62,892 nucleotides of DNA from Mycobacterium sp. NS-7484 (GCF_001953975.1 NZ_MBEJ01000081.1:1-62892); one strand, 5' to 3'; positions 1 to 12,482 are shown, counted from the first letter of the stretch. The notes: a model not told the origin generated them from the sequence alone. Numbers and translations are program-made.

Positions 1-1014
1 CGCCCTGGCTCGGCTGAGCCCGACCCCCCGGGCCTGGCTCCGTTCGGGGGTCTGGGCCGGGCGGGGCGTGCCCGTTCCGTGCGCTTCGATCCCGACCGTG
101 GCGGCATCGATCCCCCCGGCCGACAGCGCCGCCCGATAGACGGCGCTCTGCGCTGCCTCGGACGGGGTTGCGATGTTGATCGTGTGACCGTCTTGGTTGG
201 CTGCGGTCCCGCGGATCACCGCGAGCACCCGATCACCGTCGCGCTCGGCATCGGCCAGGCGTTTCAACAGCACCATTGCCACGCCTTCGCCTGAGACGAA
301 CCCGTCGGCGCCGACGTCGAACGCGCGGCACCGCCCCGTGGGCGACAGCATGCCCTGGGCCGAGCCGGCCACCATCTTCTTGGGATCCAGCAGGAGGGAA
401 GCGCCGCCGGCCAGCGCCAGGTCACTTTCCGATTCGTGCAGGCTGCGGCACGCGAGGTGAATGGCGAGCAGGCCCGACGAGCAGGCCGAATCAACCGTCA
501 GCGCAGGTCCGTGTGCGCCGAGTGCGTAGGCGACCCGGCCTGACGCCAGGCTGAAATTGGTTCCGGCGAAGCCATATGCGCCGTCGAGCGCATCCGCCTC
601 GGCAGCGACCATCTGATAGTCGTTGTGGGTCATTCCGAGGAACACGCCGGTCAGCGACTCCGCGATGTCGGCCGGGGCCAACCCCGCGTGTTCGAGAGCT
701 TCCCACGACGTTTCGAGAAGCAGTCGGTGCTGAGGGTCGATGGACGGGGCCTCGCGCTCGCCGTAGCCGAAGAAATCTGCGTCGAAGCCGGCCACATCGT
801 CGAGGAATCCACCCCACTTGGACACCGATCGCCCTGGTACGCCAGGCTCCGGGTCGTAGTACTCGTCGGCGTCCCAGCGATCGGACGGAACCTTCGTGAC
901 CAGGTCGTCGCGGCGCAGAAGGGCCTGCCAGAACCCGTCCGGTGAGTCGATCCCGCCGGGGAGCCGGCATGCCATGCCGATCACGGCAATCGGGGTGACG
1001 GGCGTCTCGGCCAA
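1..1014 (-). CDS. Polyketide synthase, Mas/Pks5-like, N-terminal ketosynthase (partial)
   Basis: The first 338 codons of a large type I polyketide synthase; the gene runs off the left edge. The N-terminus reads [15 protein letters not shown], the classical ketosynthase opening. The active-site Cys is in DSACSSG (about residue 178) and the first active-site His in EAHGTGT (about residue 312). The stretch [20 protein letters not shown] resembles the Mas/Pks2/Pks5 group that makes methyl-branched fatty acids for cell-envelope lipids. I chose the TTG at 1014 because GAGAGG (1024-1029) lies 9 bases upstream; the TTG at 1023 abuts that site. From codon 318 on (bases 1-63) the sequence no longer fits a ketosynthase: the expected GDP after HGTGTP is missing. 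Family call is firm; the exact lipid product cannot be told. Confidence 0.85.
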   Translation of the reverse strand, partial: MAETPVTPIAVIGMACRLPGGIDSPDGFWQALLRRDDLVTKVPSDRWDADEYYDPEPGVPGRSVSKWGGFLDDVAGFDADFFGYGEREAPSIDPQHRLLLETSWEALEHAGLAPADIAESLTGVFLGMTHNDYQMVAAEADALDGAYGFAGTNFSLASGRVAYALGAHGPALTVDSACSSGLLAIHLACRSLHESESDLALAGGASLLLDPKKMVAGSAQGMLSPTGRCRAFDVGADGFVSGEGVAMVLLKRLADAERDGDRVLAVIRGTAANQDGHTINIATPSEAAQSAVYRAALSAGGIDAATVGIEAHGTGTPRPAQTPERSQARGVGLSRARA

Positions 1015-1317
1015 GCGGCTCAACCTCTCTCGATGTCATCGACGAGCAAAGTTCGATCAACGTACTAGGACTGCGGAAAAGAATGGGCCCTACGTCACCA
1101 TCGGCGGGCCGTAACCGAATCCCCCGCATCCGACTCGGGTCGTTGCCAATGGCGCGCCGTAGCGTAACGCGTGAACCATCCTTCATGTTGGAAACAACCG
1201 TTCCCAAAAACTGCTCGCGTTCGCTGTGTCGCGCGTTTTCGGAAATTTGGCAGAGGCTGCCAATGTCACGGCAAGCAACAGACCAAAACCGCCTCAGGCC
1301 GCCATGGCTGCATAGTT

Positions 1318-1334
1318 ATGTTGTGTAACAACAT
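1318..1334. promoter_or_regulatory. Inverted repeat ATGTTGT-N3-ACAACAT
   Basis: Perfect 7-base arms with a 3-base spacer in the A/T-rich gap, about 300 bases upstream of the pks start. It has the form of a dimeric repressor operator. The binding protein is unknown. Confidence 0.35.
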
Positions 1335-1620
1335 CTTTCGGACTACAACCCAAGGCGTGACCGAACTAATCGAGTGCATACCGCTAACCAGAAAAGCGGT
1401 AGCGCCACTTCACTGGACGCAATTTCACAGGTTGTCCATAGCTTGAAAACGATGACCATCTCGGACGGTGCGGCTAATTCAGCAAGGTATACGAAGCAGT
1501 TAGCCAGCCAATGGCACGCAAACGCGTATTCGTCTTTAGAACCGAATTTATGTTCCGCTCCGATTGGCCGCTCCAACCGGTACGAACACGTACCCAGGCG
1601 ACCGCATCAGCTAATGGTTG

Positions 1621-1638
1621 ACGTTGACAATGCAACGT
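1621..1638. promoter_or_regulatory. Inverted repeat ACGTTG-N6-CAACGT
   Basis: Perfect 6-base arms with a 6-base spacer in the same gap, sharing the GTTG/CAAC core with the repeat at 1318-1334. A possible second operator; no regulator gene lies next to it. Confidence 0.3.
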
Positions 1639-1927
1639 AAGTGACCAGCGTCGATCATGAACCCCTGCCCGGCAGTCGCAACTCTGCCGTGGGGCACGAA
1701 ACCGAGTTAGACAACGACGGGTGTCAGTTCGAGATCCAGCTCACGTTGACCATCTGCCGTGAGTGCCCGCACAGGCCCCACCCCGAAGCAAAGGCGCCCC
1801 GGTTAACGACACGCATCCGCTCCACAGACGGGAAGGTTTTCCCGCGGCCGGGACGCGATGTGACGCATGTCACTGACACTTGCAGGTACACAGCCGTTCC
1901 GCCACCGGGGCTGCCGGGACAACAAAA

Positions 1928-1958
1928 AGCCGACCTGACGTCGCACGTCAGGTCGGCT
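1928..1958 (-). terminator. Intrinsic terminator downstream of lipL
   Basis: A perfect 14-bp stem (AGCCGACCTGACGT and its complement) with a 3-base loop. On the reverse strand it is followed by a T-rich run (complement of 1921-1927). It lies 15 bases beyond the lipL stop codon, so it fits a Rho-independent terminator for the mutA-mutB-meaB-lipL direction. Such textbook terminators are uncommon in mycobacteria. Confidence 0.85.
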
Positions 1959-1973
1959 CAGGGCGAAATGGAG

Positions 1974-3263
1974 TCACCCGGCGACGGGCTTGGACACCTC
2001 GTATGGCGCAGCACCGAGTTCCGGCACCGCCTCGAACCCGCGTTGCCGGGCTCGAGCGACGTCCTTGCGGATCAGGGCGTTGAGCCCGACGAAGGTGGCC
2101 ATGTCCAGAACCATCGGCGTCAACAGCCGGTTGTGGACGAAGCCGATCGCCAATCCGCTGGACGGGTCCGCCCAGCCCACCGATCCGCCCAGCCCGACGT
2201 GGCCGAACCCCGGCATCACCCCGAAGGGCACGGAGTGGTAACCGAGGTAGAAGCCGAGTGGGACGCCCAGGTTCCGGTCCGGCCGTAACCCGGGCGGACC
2301 GGTCAGACCTGCGACGGTGCGCTCCGACAGGTATTCCGTGCCGAGCAGCCGGCCGCGGTTGGCGATCGCGCCGTACATTCTGCCCAGCCCACGTGCGGTG
2401 GCGACGCCGTTGACAGCAGGTGCTTCCGAATCCAGGAACGGGGTTTCACCCTGGACCAGCGACATCACCCCGGGGAAGTACATCGATCCGAATACGCCGG
2501 AGAATTTCAAGGCCGCGACCCGCGGTGCCACGAAGTCGAAGAGGTGGTTGGGCCATTTCCCTTGCGGCCCCAGGATCTGGGCTGCCCGGGTGGGGGCATC
2601 AGCGGGCGGACGTCCCAGATGCAAGCCGTCGGTTCCCAGCGGTTCGGCCAACTCGATGCGGAAAAGTTCACGCATGCCCTGCCCGGTCACGGCGCGGGCC
2701 AGGCCCGACAGCAGCCAGCCGTAGGTCAGCGCGTGATAGGCGGACTTCCCGAACAGCAGCGAATTCACGGAAGCGGCGGCCACCCGGGCCTCCATCGCAC
2801 GATGGTCCAGCAGATCAGCTTTGCTCACACCGTTCAGCTGCGATAGTCCGGCTTCATGCGCCATCACCTGCCGAACCGTGACCTCGGATTTACCGTTGAC
2901 CCCGAACTCAGGCCAGTACGCGCACACCGGGCTGTCGTACTCGATCAGGCCGCGGTCGACGAGGCGATGGATGACCGTCGAGGCCATCCCCTTGGTCGCC
3001 GAGAACACCATCGCGCCGGTGTCGGCAGTCCAATGTTGGGTGCCTGCACGATCGGAGTACCCGGTCCAGACGTCGACGAGTGGCACGCCATCCAGGTAGA
3101 TCGCCAGCGCGCCGCCCCCGTACTTGCGGCCCGGGAACAGTTTCGAGAAGCCGCGCACCGTGCAGGAAAAGTTTCGGTCCGCAGCACCTTGGACGCCGTG
3201 TGGGAGCGCCGCGTCGCACGCCGGATTGTGATCGGTCACACAGTCGAATTTACCTGGAGTCAC
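1974..3263 (-). CDS. lipL: Serine esterase / class C beta-lactamase-fold protein, LipL-like
   Basis: 429 aa. A hydrolase of the beta-lactamase/penicillin-binding-protein fold; mycobacterial LipL acts as an esterase. The SxxK nucleophile motif is in VFSATKG (Ser about residue 89). The second motif is a Tyr (TYGW) without the usual Asn, and GHVGLGG is the third motif; this combination is typical of the esterase branch. No signal peptide is visible. The position beside meaB matches Rv1497. The start is uncertain: GTG 3263 is the longest, but GTG 3239 has TAAATT 7 bases upstream and would give a leaderless mRNA and an N-terminus closer to the M. tuberculosis protein. Confidence 0.85.
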   Translation of the reverse strand: MTPGKFDCVTDHNPACDAALPHGVQGAADRNFSCTVRGFSKLFPGRKYGGGALAIYLDGVPLVDVWTGYSDRAGTQHWTADTGAMVFSATKGMASTVIHRLVDRGLIEYDSPVCAYWPEFGVNGKSEVTVRQVMAHEAGLSQLNGVSKADLLDHRAMEARVAAASVNSLLFGKSAYHALTYGWLLSGLARAVTGQGMRELFRIELAEPLGTDGLHLGRPPADAPTRAAQILGPQGKWPNHLFDFVAPRVAALKFSGVFGSMYFPGVMSLVQGETPFLDSEAPAVNGVATARGLGRMYGAIANRGRLLGTEYLSERTVAGLTGPPGLRPDRNLGVPLGFYLGYHSVPFGVMPGFGHVGLGGSVGWADPSSGLAIGFVHNRLLTPMVLDMATFVGLNALIRKDVARARQRGFEAVPELGAAPYEVSKPVAG

Positions 3264-3350
3264 AGCAAATTATTCAAGTGTTACCTACCTGTTAGCCAAG
3301 CATCGCGGCGGCAGGTCACGTGCGGTGCTTGGCCGCCAGCACCGCATCCC

Positions 3351-4334
3351 TCATCGTTTCGCCTCGGCCGCGTCGAGAATCTCCTGGGCCGCCAGTGCCG
3401 GGGTGAGTTCGCCCTCACGCACCCGGCGTTCCACCTCGGCGCGGATACCGCGTACCCCTGGATGCGACAGCACCCGATCCAGCACCGCGTCGCGCACCAT
3501 CGACCAGGTCCAGTCCACCTGCTGAGCACGGCGGCGAGCCTCGAACTCGCCCGCCTCGGTGAGCACCTCGCGGTGCTTGTTCACCGTCTCCCAGAGCTCG
3601 GCCAGCCCGTGCCCCTCGATCGCGCTCATCGTGAGAACCGGTGGCCGCCAGAGTGTTTCACGCGGATAGATCAGCCGGATGGCGCCGGTCAGCTCACGTG
3701 CGGCCTGCTTGGCCTCGATCGCGTGCTCTCCGTCCGCCTTGTTCACGACGATGACGTCGGCCAGCTCGAGCACACCCTTCTTGATGCCCTGCAACTGATC
3801 GCCGGTACGCGCAAGGGTGAGAAAGACGAAGGTGTCCACCATGTGCGACACCGTCACCTCAGACTGGCCCACCCCGACCGTCTCGACCAGGATGACGTCG
3901 TAACCCGCTGCCTCCAGCAACACGATGGTCTCGCGGGTGGCCTTGGCCACCCCACCAAGCGTTCCAGAGGTCGGTGACGGCCGGATGTAGGCGTCGGGAT
4001 GCACTGCCAGGCGGGCCATCCGGGTCTTGTCACCCAGGATCGAACCGCCGGTGCGGGTCGACGAGGGGTCCACGGCCAGCACCGCCACCCGGTGACCGGC
4101 CTCGATCAGGAACATGCCGAGCGCTTCGATCGTCGTCGACTTACCGACCCCCGGCACGCCGGTGATACCGATGTGTTGGGCTTTGCCGGCGTCGGGCATC
4201 AGTTCCAGCAGCAACTGCTGAGCCTGGTCACGATGGTCGGCCCGGGTGGACTCGACCATGGTGATGGCCCGGGCCAGGGCAGCGCGGTCACCGCCCCGGA
4301 TCGCGGCCGCGAGCTCGGTAACTGAGAGCGCCAC
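3351..4334 (-). CDS. meaB: Methylmalonyl-CoA mutase GTPase chaperone MeaB
   Basis: 327 aa, GTG start. A G3E-family P-loop GTPase that loads adenosylcobalamin into methylmalonyl-CoA mutase and protects it from inactivation. Walker A is GVPGVGKST (about residues 59-67), followed by a VDPSSTRTGGSILGDKTRM region and the NKAD base-recognition motif. The C-terminal arm has the charged helices of the dimerisation domain. It lies 2 bases after mutB, so all three genes form one transcription unit. M. tuberculosis has the mazEF4 toxin-antitoxin pair between meaB and mutB; here there is none. Confidence 0.95.
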   Translation of the reverse strand: MALSVTELAAAIRGGDRAALARAITMVESTRADHRDQAQQLLLELMPDAGKAQHIGITGVPGVGKSTTIEALGMFLIEAGHRVAVLAVDPSSTRTGGSILGDKTRMARLAVHPDAYIRPSPTSGTLGGVAKATRETIVLLEAAGYDVILVETVGVGQSEVTVSHMVDTFVFLTLARTGDQLQGIKKGVLELADVIVVNKADGEHAIEAKQAARELTGAIRLIYPRETLWRPPVLTMSAIEGHGLAELWETVNKHREVLTEAGEFEARRRAQQVDWTWSMVRDAVLDRVLSHPGVRGIRAEVERRVREGELTPALAAQEILDAAEAKR

Positions 4335-4336
4335 GG

Positions 4337-6598
<2,262 letters not shown>

Positions 6599-6599
6599 G

Positions 6600-8453
6600 T
6601 CAGGCCCCCAGTCCGGTGAGCAGGTTCGACAGTGCTTCGACCGCGTCGATCTTGGCGGTCAGATATCCGTCGGGTTTCGAATCGGCTTCGGCCACAGCCT
6701 TTTCCGGGCCGGCCAGCAGCACCTGCCGGACACCGGCCGCGCGGGCGGCGGCCACCGCATCGGAGGCCTCGGCCCCGTAGCGGGTGTCGGCACCGCACAG
6801 CACCGCCACCGTGGGCGCGCCGGCATCGGCGACCGCCGCGGCGATCGTGGCCGCATCCAGGGGTCCGGGATTGACCGCCTCGATGCCGCCGGAAGCCAAC
6901 AGGTTCGCGGCGAAGGTGGTGCGGATGTTGTGCTCGGCCAGCGGTCCCAGCGGCAGCAGCAGAACCTTGGGCCGGGATCCGTTGGACGCCAGGAAGGCAT
7001 CCGAGCGGTCCCGCAGCGCCTCGAATCCGGCGGCGTACCGAGCGATCGACGATGCCGAATCGGCCTGCGGGAGCGGCTTTTCGTCGAGGTTGGGGAATTC
7101 GTTGACCCCGGTGATCGCGGTGCGACGGTGCGCGATGTCGTCGCTCCGTCGTGCGGCGACCTCGGCAATCTGAGTCGCGATGTAGTCGCGGGCGGCGACG
7201 AAACCGCCGCGTGCCTCGATGTCCTGGAAATGCGCCCAGGCCTGTTCGGCGAGCGCAGCGGTCAGGTCCTCGACGAACCACGATCCGCCGGACGGGTCGA
7301 GCACCTGTCCGATGTGTGACTCCTCGAGCAGCAGCAGCTGCGTATTGCGGGCGATGCGCCGCGCGAAACTCGTGGAGGTACCTGGAAGTCCGCCGGGGAT
7401 CGCCGCGTCGAACGGGTGCACCTGGACGGTGTCCGCTCCCCCGACACCCGCGGAGAAGGCGGCCAGCGTCGTGCGCAGCATGTTCACCCACGGATCGCGC
7501 TGGGTCATCATCGGCAGCGAGGTGACGGCATGAATCCGGGCGGCTCCCGCGTCCGGGGCGCCGACCACTTCGGCGACGCGGGCCCACAACTGGCGTGCCA
7601 CCCGCAGTTTGGCGATCGTCATGAACTGGTCGTCATCGGCGGCGTAGCGGAAGCTGATCTGGCGCAACGCATCCGGTGTGGCGACCCCGTGATCGCTGAA
7701 GATGCGGAGGTAGGCGACGGCTGCGGCGACCGATCCTGCGAGCTCCCAGGCGGCGCTGGCGCCGAGATTGTGGAAGGCCGGACCGTCGACGGTGATCGCC
7801 CGTACCCCGCCGCCGTGCCCGACGAGCTTGCCGACCGTGGCACCCAGATCCGACTCAGTGGTGGCCGGCCGGCCCGAAAGCGGCGCGGTCAGCGGGTCGA
7901 CGCCCAGGTCGATCGACAGGCGCGAACGCTGATCGTCGTCAAGGTTCGCCAGCAGGGGCAGCACCGCGTCGGCGGTGGCGGCCAGGTCGGCAACGCCTTC
8001 GAAGATGACCGGCACCAGATCGAGGAACACACCGTCGAGCAGACGGTCCAGCTCGGCCAGGTCGATACCGTCCTCGCCACCGACTCGCACCGCCAGCGCG
8101 CTGGCTCCCTCGGTCAGGGCCACCAGCACCGCGCCGTTGACGGTGCCCACGGCCGAACCGGCAACGGCCGGGAAACTTTCGACGACCTTCCAGCCGGACT
8201 TCACGTCGCGAAGGGCGTCACCGCCACGCACAAAGGGCCACTGCCCGGGAAGCCCGGTCTCGGGCCGGGCGTCCAGGCTGGTGTACAGCGGCCGAATCGG
8301 GAAGCCCTCGTACGTCTGCGAATCCAGCAGGCGTTCCGGTTCGGCCGGCAGATCCGCCGCGTCACGCCGGCTGCTCTTGTCCAGCACGCCGGCGACCGCC
8401 GTCCGCCATTTCTGGCGGTCCGCTTCGACCGCACTAGTCCCCTGTAATGACAC
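6600..8453 (-). CDS. mutA: Methylmalonyl-CoA mutase, small subunit
   Basis: 617 aa from the start chosen here. The non-catalytic partner of MutB. It keeps the barrel and the flavodoxin-like C-terminal domain, but that domain lacks the DxHxxG cobalamin motif ([11 protein letters not shown] lies in its place), as usual for the small subunit. I chose GTG 8453 because AGGAG lies 6 bases upstream; ATG 8459 directly abuts that site. It is first in the mutA-mutB-meaB operon, with a 137-base divergent gap to the membrane-protein gene at 8597. Confidence 0.95.
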   Translation of the reverse strand: MSLQGTSAVEADRQKWRTAVAGVLDKSSRRDAADLPAEPERLLDSQTYEGFPIRPLYTSLDARPETGLPGQWPFVRGGDALRDVKSGWKVVESFPAVAGSAVGTVNGAVLVALTEGASALAVRVGGEDGIDLAELDRLLDGVFLDLVPVIFEGVADLAATADAVLPLLANLDDDQRSRLSIDLGVDPLTAPLSGRPATTESDLGATVGKLVGHGGGVRAITVDGPAFHNLGASAAWELAGSVAAAVAYLRIFSDHGVATPDALRQISFRYAADDDQFMTIAKLRVARQLWARVAEVVGAPDAGAARIHAVTSLPMMTQRDPWVNMLRTTLAAFSAGVGGADTVQVHPFDAAIPGGLPGTSTSFARRIARNTQLLLLEESHIGQVLDPSGGSWFVEDLTAALAEQAWAHFQDIEARGGFVAARDYIATQIAEVAARRSDDIAHRRTAITGVNEFPNLDEKPLPQADSASSIARYAAGFEALRDRSDAFLASNGSRPKVLLLPLGPLAEHNIRTTFAANLLASGGIEAVNPGPLDAATIAAAVADAGAPTVAVLCGADTRYGAEASDAVAAARAAGVRQVLLAGPEKAVAEADSKPDGYLTAKIDAVEALSNLLTGLGA

Positions 8454-8582
8454 CCGCATCTCCTGTTATCGCAGCGTGTGACCTACCCACTGGCCATCAG
8501 GCTAAATGATCGCCATCACGGCCCTGACCGCCGGGCAGCAGACTCACGGCGCTGCCGGACGGTGTTCGGTGGCCGCGGCCCG

Positions 8583-8588
8583 TACTCT
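8583..8588 (+). promoter_or_regulatory. -10 hexamer TACTCT
   Basis: TANNNT hexamer ending 8 bases before the GTG at 8597, with no ribosome-binding site between them. It would give a leaderless or near-leaderless mRNA. Confidence 0.45.
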
Positions 8589-8596
8589 GGTAAGAC

Positions 8597-9352
8597 GTGA
8601 AACCCGTCGTCAGAACCCTGCGCGTCGTGCGCGCCGCGGTGATCGCGACGGCTTCCCAGTTGCCACCACGGCGCATCGTCGGCCTGTTGGCCGGCATTGT
8701 GATTCTCGTCGCAGTCGCCGTGCTCGTCCCGCTGCCCACCGCCATGCAGATGCGGGATTGGGCCACCTCGGTCGGACCGTGGTTCCCGCTGGCATTCCTC
8801 GGCGCGCACATCGTGGTGACGGTCTTTCCGTTCCCCCGTACCGCGTTCACCTTGGCCGCCGGCCTGCTGTTCGGGCCGGTCCTGGGTGTGGCGATCGCGG
8901 TGGTGGCGAGTTCGGTCAGCGCGGTGCTGGCATTGTTCCTCATCCGCGCAGCCGGCTGGCAGCTCAATCGCCTGGTGTCGCATCCGCGGATCGACTCACT
9001 CGATACCCGGCTGCGCCGACGTGGCTGGCCGGTGGTGCTGTCCATGCGGTTGATACCGGCCGTGCCGTTCTCGGTCCTCAACTATGCGGCGGGCGCGTCG
9101 GCCGTGCGGGTCCTGCCCTACACGCTGGCAACCGTCGTCGGACTGTTTCCCGGTACGGCGGCCGTCGTCATCCTCGGCGACGCCCTGACCGGCAACATCA
9201 GCCCGGCGCTGTTCCTGGTGTCGCTGAGCACCGCGGCGCTCGGGGTGGCCGGCCTGGTCTACGAAATGCGCCTGCACCGCCGCGAACGTGCGCGTCTGCA
9301 GGCCGACACACCGAAATCGGTAGGCATTACGGGCACGCTCAGCGAACCGTGA
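8597..9352 (+). CDS. TVP38/TMEM64 (DedA-related, VTT domain) membrane protein
   Basis: 251 aa, GTG start. An integral membrane protein of the SNARE-associated/VTT family, whose members are linked to lipid transport and membrane homeostasis. A hydrophobic segment at about residues 30-50 is followed by the family core: FPFPRTAFTLAAGLLFGPVLG, then RLIPAVPFSVLNYAAGAS and GLFPGTAAVVILGDA. The C-terminus is basic and cytosolic. It corresponds to Rv1491c by position. No transport substrate can be inferred. Confidence 0.85.
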   Translation: MKPVVRTLRVVRAAVIATASQLPPRRIVGLLAGIVILVAVAVLVPLPTAMQMRDWATSVGPWFPLAFLGAHIVVTVFPFPRTAFTLAAGLLFGPVLGVAIAVVASSVSAVLALFLIRAAGWQLNRLVSHPRIDSLDTRLRRRGWPVVLSMRLIPAVPFSVLNYAAGASAVRVLPYTLATVVGLFPGTAAVVILGDALTGNISPALFLVSLSTAALGVAGLVYEMRLHRRERARLQADTPKSVGITGTLSEP

Positions 9353-9408
9353 GCGCCCGCTGCCGCGTCGGCGTGACCTTCGCGGCCCGTGACGAGAGGA
9401 GCCAACGA

Positions 9409-9894
9409 ATGAGCGGTATGAGCGCACTGGCCGACATCGGTGCTCGACTGCTCCGCAACCGCCACCTCGTGCGTGCCCCGATCTGGCTCTACCGGATCCG
9501 CGCCGGGGCGCTGCTCGGATCGCGGGTGATGATGCTCGAACACATCGGCCGCACCTCCGGGCAACGGCGCTATGTGGTGCTCGAAGTCGTGGACCGGCCG
9601 AATCCCGACACCATCATCGTGGCGTCCGGTTTCGGCACAAAAGCCCAGTGGTACCGCAACATTGCCGCTGATCCCCACGTCCGGGTGTGGCTCGGCAGCC
9701 ATCCACCGGTCGCGGCCATCGCCCATCCACTCGACCGACACGGCGTCGACCGCGTCCTGGCCGATTACCGCAGACGCCATGCCAAGACCTGGGATCAGTT
9801 CAAGCTTGTGCTCGAGCAGACGCTCGGCCAACCGATCACCGACACCGATTCCCCGCTGCCGATGGTGGAGATCGCGCTACAGCGCCGTCGTTGA
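9409..9894 (+). CDS. Deazaflavin (F420)-dependent nitroreductase family protein
   Basis: 161 aa. A small split-barrel protein of the FDOR/Ddn family, which uses F420 (or sometimes FAD or heme) for redox reactions. The motif LEHIGRTSGQRRYVVLEVV near residues 43-60, with ASGFGTKAQWYRNIAADPHV after it, is the hallmark cofactor-binding region. ATG 9409 is preferred because GAGAGGA ends 8 bases upstream. It lies 56 bases after the VTT gene and runs convergently into the stomatin gene with 5 bases between the stop codons. The substrate is unknown. Confidence 0.85.
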   Translation: MSGMSALADIGARLLRNRHLVRAPIWLYRIRAGALLGSRVMMLEHIGRTSGQRRYVVLEVVDRPNPDTIIVASGFGTKAQWYRNIAADPHVRVWLGSHPPVAAIAHPLDRHGVDRVLADYRRRHAKTWDQFKLVLEQTLGQPITDTDSPLPMVEIALQRRR

Positions 9895-9899
9895 CGGCC

Positions 9900-11090
9900 T
9901 CACTGTGCGCGGTGCGCACCGCCGGGAAGCTCGTGGGACGGCGGGTTCTCCAACGACGCCTGTGATGAGGGGGCGCCCAGCGGCGGTGTGCTCGCCCGCG
10001 CCTCGGCCTCGGCCTTGGCCACGGCTTCGGCGATCGCCGGATCGGTGTCCGTGGAGAACCACTCGGCGACCTCGTCGGTGTCGTCCTCGGGCTTGGGCAG
10101 ATTCTCCTCGACCGGCGAGGGCGTGTACCGGAACACCCCGTCCTCGCCGGGAGCCCCGAGCAACTTGGTGAAGCCCTGCAACGCCGCACCGAAGTCGCTG
10201 GGCACCAGCCAGACCTTGTTCGCCTCGCCCTTGGCCATCTGCGGCAGCGTCTGCAGGTACTGATACGCCAGCATCTCCGGGGTCGGCCGGCCCGCCTTGA
10301 TCGCGGCGAACGTCTTCTCGATGGCCTTGGCCTGGCCCTGAGCCTGTAGGTACTGTGCGGCCCGTTCGCCCTGGGCCCGCAGCATCCGCGACTGCCGGTC
10401 GGCCTCGGCGGCCAGGATCGCTGCCTGCTTGGCACCCTCGGCCGCCAGGATCTGCGACTGCTTCTGTCCCTCGGCCTGCTTGATCGACGACTCTCGCACA
10501 CCTTCGGCGGTCAGGATCATGGCCCGCTTCTCGCGGTCCGCCTTCATCTGCTTTTCCATCGACTCCTGGATCGACGGGGGCGGGTCGATGCTGCGCAACT
10601 CCACCCGGGCCACCCGCAGGCCCCACCGCCCGGTCGCCTCGTCGAGCACACCCCGCAGCTGCTGGTTGATCGAATCGCGGGAAGTCAACGTCTGTTCGAG
10701 GGTCATGCCGCCGACCACGTTGCGCAGCGTGGTGGTGGTCAGCTGCTCCACGCCGACGATGTAGTTGCTGATCTCATACACCGCCGCCTGCGGGTTGGTG
10801 ACCCGGAAATAGACGACGGTGTCGATGGCCAGGGTCAGGTTGTCCTCGGTGATCACTCCCTGCGGCGGGAACGACACCACCCGCTCGCGCAGATCCACCC
10901 GCGCCCGGATGCGGTCGATGAACGGCACGAGGAGGGTCAGCTGACCGCTGACGGTCCGGCTGTACCGGCCCAGCCGTTCGATCACCGCGGCCTCGGCCTG
11001 AGGAATGAGCGCAACCGATTTGGCCACGATGATGATCGCGAAGACCACCAGCACGAGCAGCACGATGAGCCCGGCTACGGCACCTTCCAT
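9900..11090 (-). CDS. SPFH/stomatin-like membrane protein (QmcA type)
   Basis: 396 aa. A membrane-anchored SPFH protein thought to scaffold membrane microdomains and assist membrane proteases. One N-terminal transmembrane segment (about residues 6-26) is followed by the SPFH domain ([19 protein letters not shown] onward). A long Ala/Glu/Gln-rich coiled coil follows (about 180-260). The C-terminus is acidic and low-complexity. It is paired with the nfeD-like gene 20 bases upstream, a widely conserved partnership. Corresponds to Rv1488. Confidence 0.9.
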   Translation of the reverse strand: MEGAVAGLIVLLVLVVFAIIIVAKSVALIPQAEAAVIERLGRYSRTVSGQLTLLVPFIDRIRARVDLRERVVSFPPQGVITEDNLTLAIDTVVYFRVTNPQAAVYEISNYIVGVEQLTTTTLRNVVGGMTLEQTLTSRDSINQQLRGVLDEATGRWGLRVARVELRSIDPPPSIQESMEKQMKADREKRAMILTAEGVRESSIKQAEGQKQSQILAAEGAKQAAILAAEADRQSRMLRAQGERAAQYLQAQGQAKAIEKTFAAIKAGRPTPEMLAYQYLQTLPQMAKGEANKVWLVPSDFGAALQGFTKLLGAPGEDGVFRYTPSPVEENLPKPEDDTDEVAEWFSTDTDPAIAEAVAKAEAEARASTPPLGAPSSQASLENPPSHELPGGAHRAQ

Positions 11091-11110
11091 GGCGATTCCC
11101 TCCCTGGGTC

Positions 11111-11545
11111 CTACGTCGTTTTGAAGACCACCGCGGTGGCGCCGTCGATTCGCACGACGGTCACATGGTCACCCGGTTCGTACACATCGTCGTCATTGAG
11201 CGGTCGCGCCGTCCAGACCTCGCCGTCGAGCTTGACCTGGCCGCCGTGCTCGGCCACCCGGTCCAGCACCAGAGCGGACTTGCCCTCCAGCGCCTTGACC
11301 GGGTCGGGAAGCCCCTGGCCCGCTTCGAAACGCCGTCGCAGCGCGGGCCGGACCAGCACCAGCAACAGCACCGACACCACGAGGAACACCACGCCGTCGG
11401 CCCAGATCGGCAGGTCGAACAGCCAGCTCGAACCGGTTGCCGCCAGCGCACCACCGGCCAGCATGAGCAGGAACATGTCGCCGGTCAGCGCCTCGGCTCC
11501 GGCAAGTCCCAGCGCCACGATGAGCCAGATCAGCGGTGCCGCCAT
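11111..11545 (-). CDS. NfeD-like membrane protein
   Basis: 144 aa. Two to three transmembrane helices in the first 75 residues precede a soluble OB-fold domain ([25 protein letters not shown], then [18 protein letters not shown]). NfeD proteins bind stomatin-type partners, and the SPFH gene follows directly in the same operon. This is the short form without a ClpP-like protease domain. Corresponds to Rv1487. Confidence 0.88.
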   Translation of the reverse strand: MAAPLIWLIVALGLAGAEALTGDMFLLMLAGGALAATGSSWLFDLPIWADGVVFLVVSVLLLVLVRPALRRRFEAGQGLPDPVKALEGKSALVLDRVAEHGGQVKLDGEVWTARPLNDDDVYEPGDHVTVVRIDGATAVVFKTT

Positions 11546-11587
11546 GGACCCACCCTAGCGAATACCGCCTCACCGGCGACCGGCAAT

Positions 11588-11593
11588 TACACT
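11588..11593 (+). promoter_or_regulatory. -10 hexamer TACACT
   Basis: TANNNT hexamer 9 bases before the ATG at 11603, in a 57-base divergent gap. No ribosome-binding site is present, so a leader of only a few bases is likely. Confidence 0.4.
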
Positions 11594-11602
11594 GCCAACA
11601 TC

Positions 11603-12460
11603 ATGTGGTGTCCAAGTGCAACGCTCTCGATGTGGGTCAACGCCTGGCTCGCCGGCGCGGCCGCGCCCGACGACGTGCTCGACGCGTTATCCCAATGGGC
11701 ACCAATACATTCTGTGACCGCCTACGACTCGCAGGCGGCGGTCCGCACCGGCCTGCCCTGGCCCGAATTGGAGGACTCGGGTTCGGTGTCGTTGCTGCAG
11801 ACCCTGCGCACCGCGGTCGGCCGATCCGGTACCAGACCCTCCATCAGGGTGGCCTTGCCCGTCCCCGGTGACGTACGCGGACTGCCCGCAGGCACCCAAT
11901 TCCAGCGGGACGCCCTCACCGTCGGCGAAGCAGTACTGGTCACCCACGACGAATTGGACGGCGTCGGCCTGGTGCCGGAGTTCGAGTACTTCGAATTCGA
12001 TGACCCGGAAACCGAATCCACCTTCGAGCCCGAGCCGCGGGCACTGTCGTGGACGGTGTACTCCCTTCCAGTACTCCCGCCGGCGCAGCACTACGATTTG
12101 GGCGAGGCCGAGTACGAATTGCGCTCGGCAGTACGCTCGGCTGCCGACACCCTGGGCGCGTTGCAAGCCGGCGCCGCGGCCGATGTCGACGATCCGCGCG
12201 GCCTGGTGCGCGACATCATGGAAGCCACCCAGATGCACAGGATCCCCGACCACGCTCCCACCCGCGCGGTGCGGGTGCTGGAGACTGCTGCCCACGTGGA
12301 CGCGATCATCACCGTGAGCGCCGGGCTGATGCCGATCGGCCTGCAAAGCTCCTCCGAGCTCCAGATTGCCGGCGACGCCATGCGACCACTGGCGCTGGTG
12401 GTCCGCTCGGCACGGTTGGCCGCACTTGAGGCGATCCTGCAATCCGCTTGGCGTGACTGA
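11603..12460 (+). CDS. Conserved mycobacterial protein of unknown function (Rv1486c-like)
   Basis: 285 aa. No known domain recognised. The protein is soluble-looking and acidic, with repeated DDPRG/EFDDPET stretches and an Ala-rich C-terminal half. It is conserved at this position, opposite hemH, in mycobacteria. The start at ATG 11603 ([11 protein letters not shown]) is supported by the upstream -10 hexamer. A later ATG at 11630 is the alternative. It converges with hemH, 22 bases apart. Confidence 0.8.
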   Translation: MWCPSATLSMWVNAWLAGAAAPDDVLDALSQWAPIHSVTAYDSQAAVRTGLPWPELEDSGSVSLLQTLRTAVGRSGTRPSIRVALPVPGDVRGLPAGTQFQRDALTVGEAVLVTHDELDGVGLVPEFEYFEFDDPETESTFEPEPRALSWTVYSLPVLPPAQHYDLGEAEYELRSAVRSAADTLGALQAGAAADVDDPRGLVRDIMEATQMHRIPDHAPTRAVRVLETAAHVDAIITVSAGLMPIGLQSSSELQIAGDAMRPLALVVRSARLAALEAILQSAWRD

Positions 12461-12482
12461 GTTCTGGGCCCGAGCAGTCGAG

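Larger units (their letters stand above)
1015..1973. other. Non-coding gap between pks and lipL
   Basis: About 960 bases without a convincing gene. The middle (about 1150-1660) is clearly richer in A and T than the flanking genes. The short open frames here have no recognisable protein, no good ribosome-binding site and no codon bias. It holds two inverted repeats (1318-1334, 1621-1638) and the lipL terminator. It probably contains the promoter and control region of the polyketide synthase. Confidence 0.6.

Noticed and set aside
1343..1640. Two short opposing open frames in the pks-lipL gap
   Set aside because: No ribosome-binding site, no recognisable protein and A/T-rich composition unlike the coding regions nearby.
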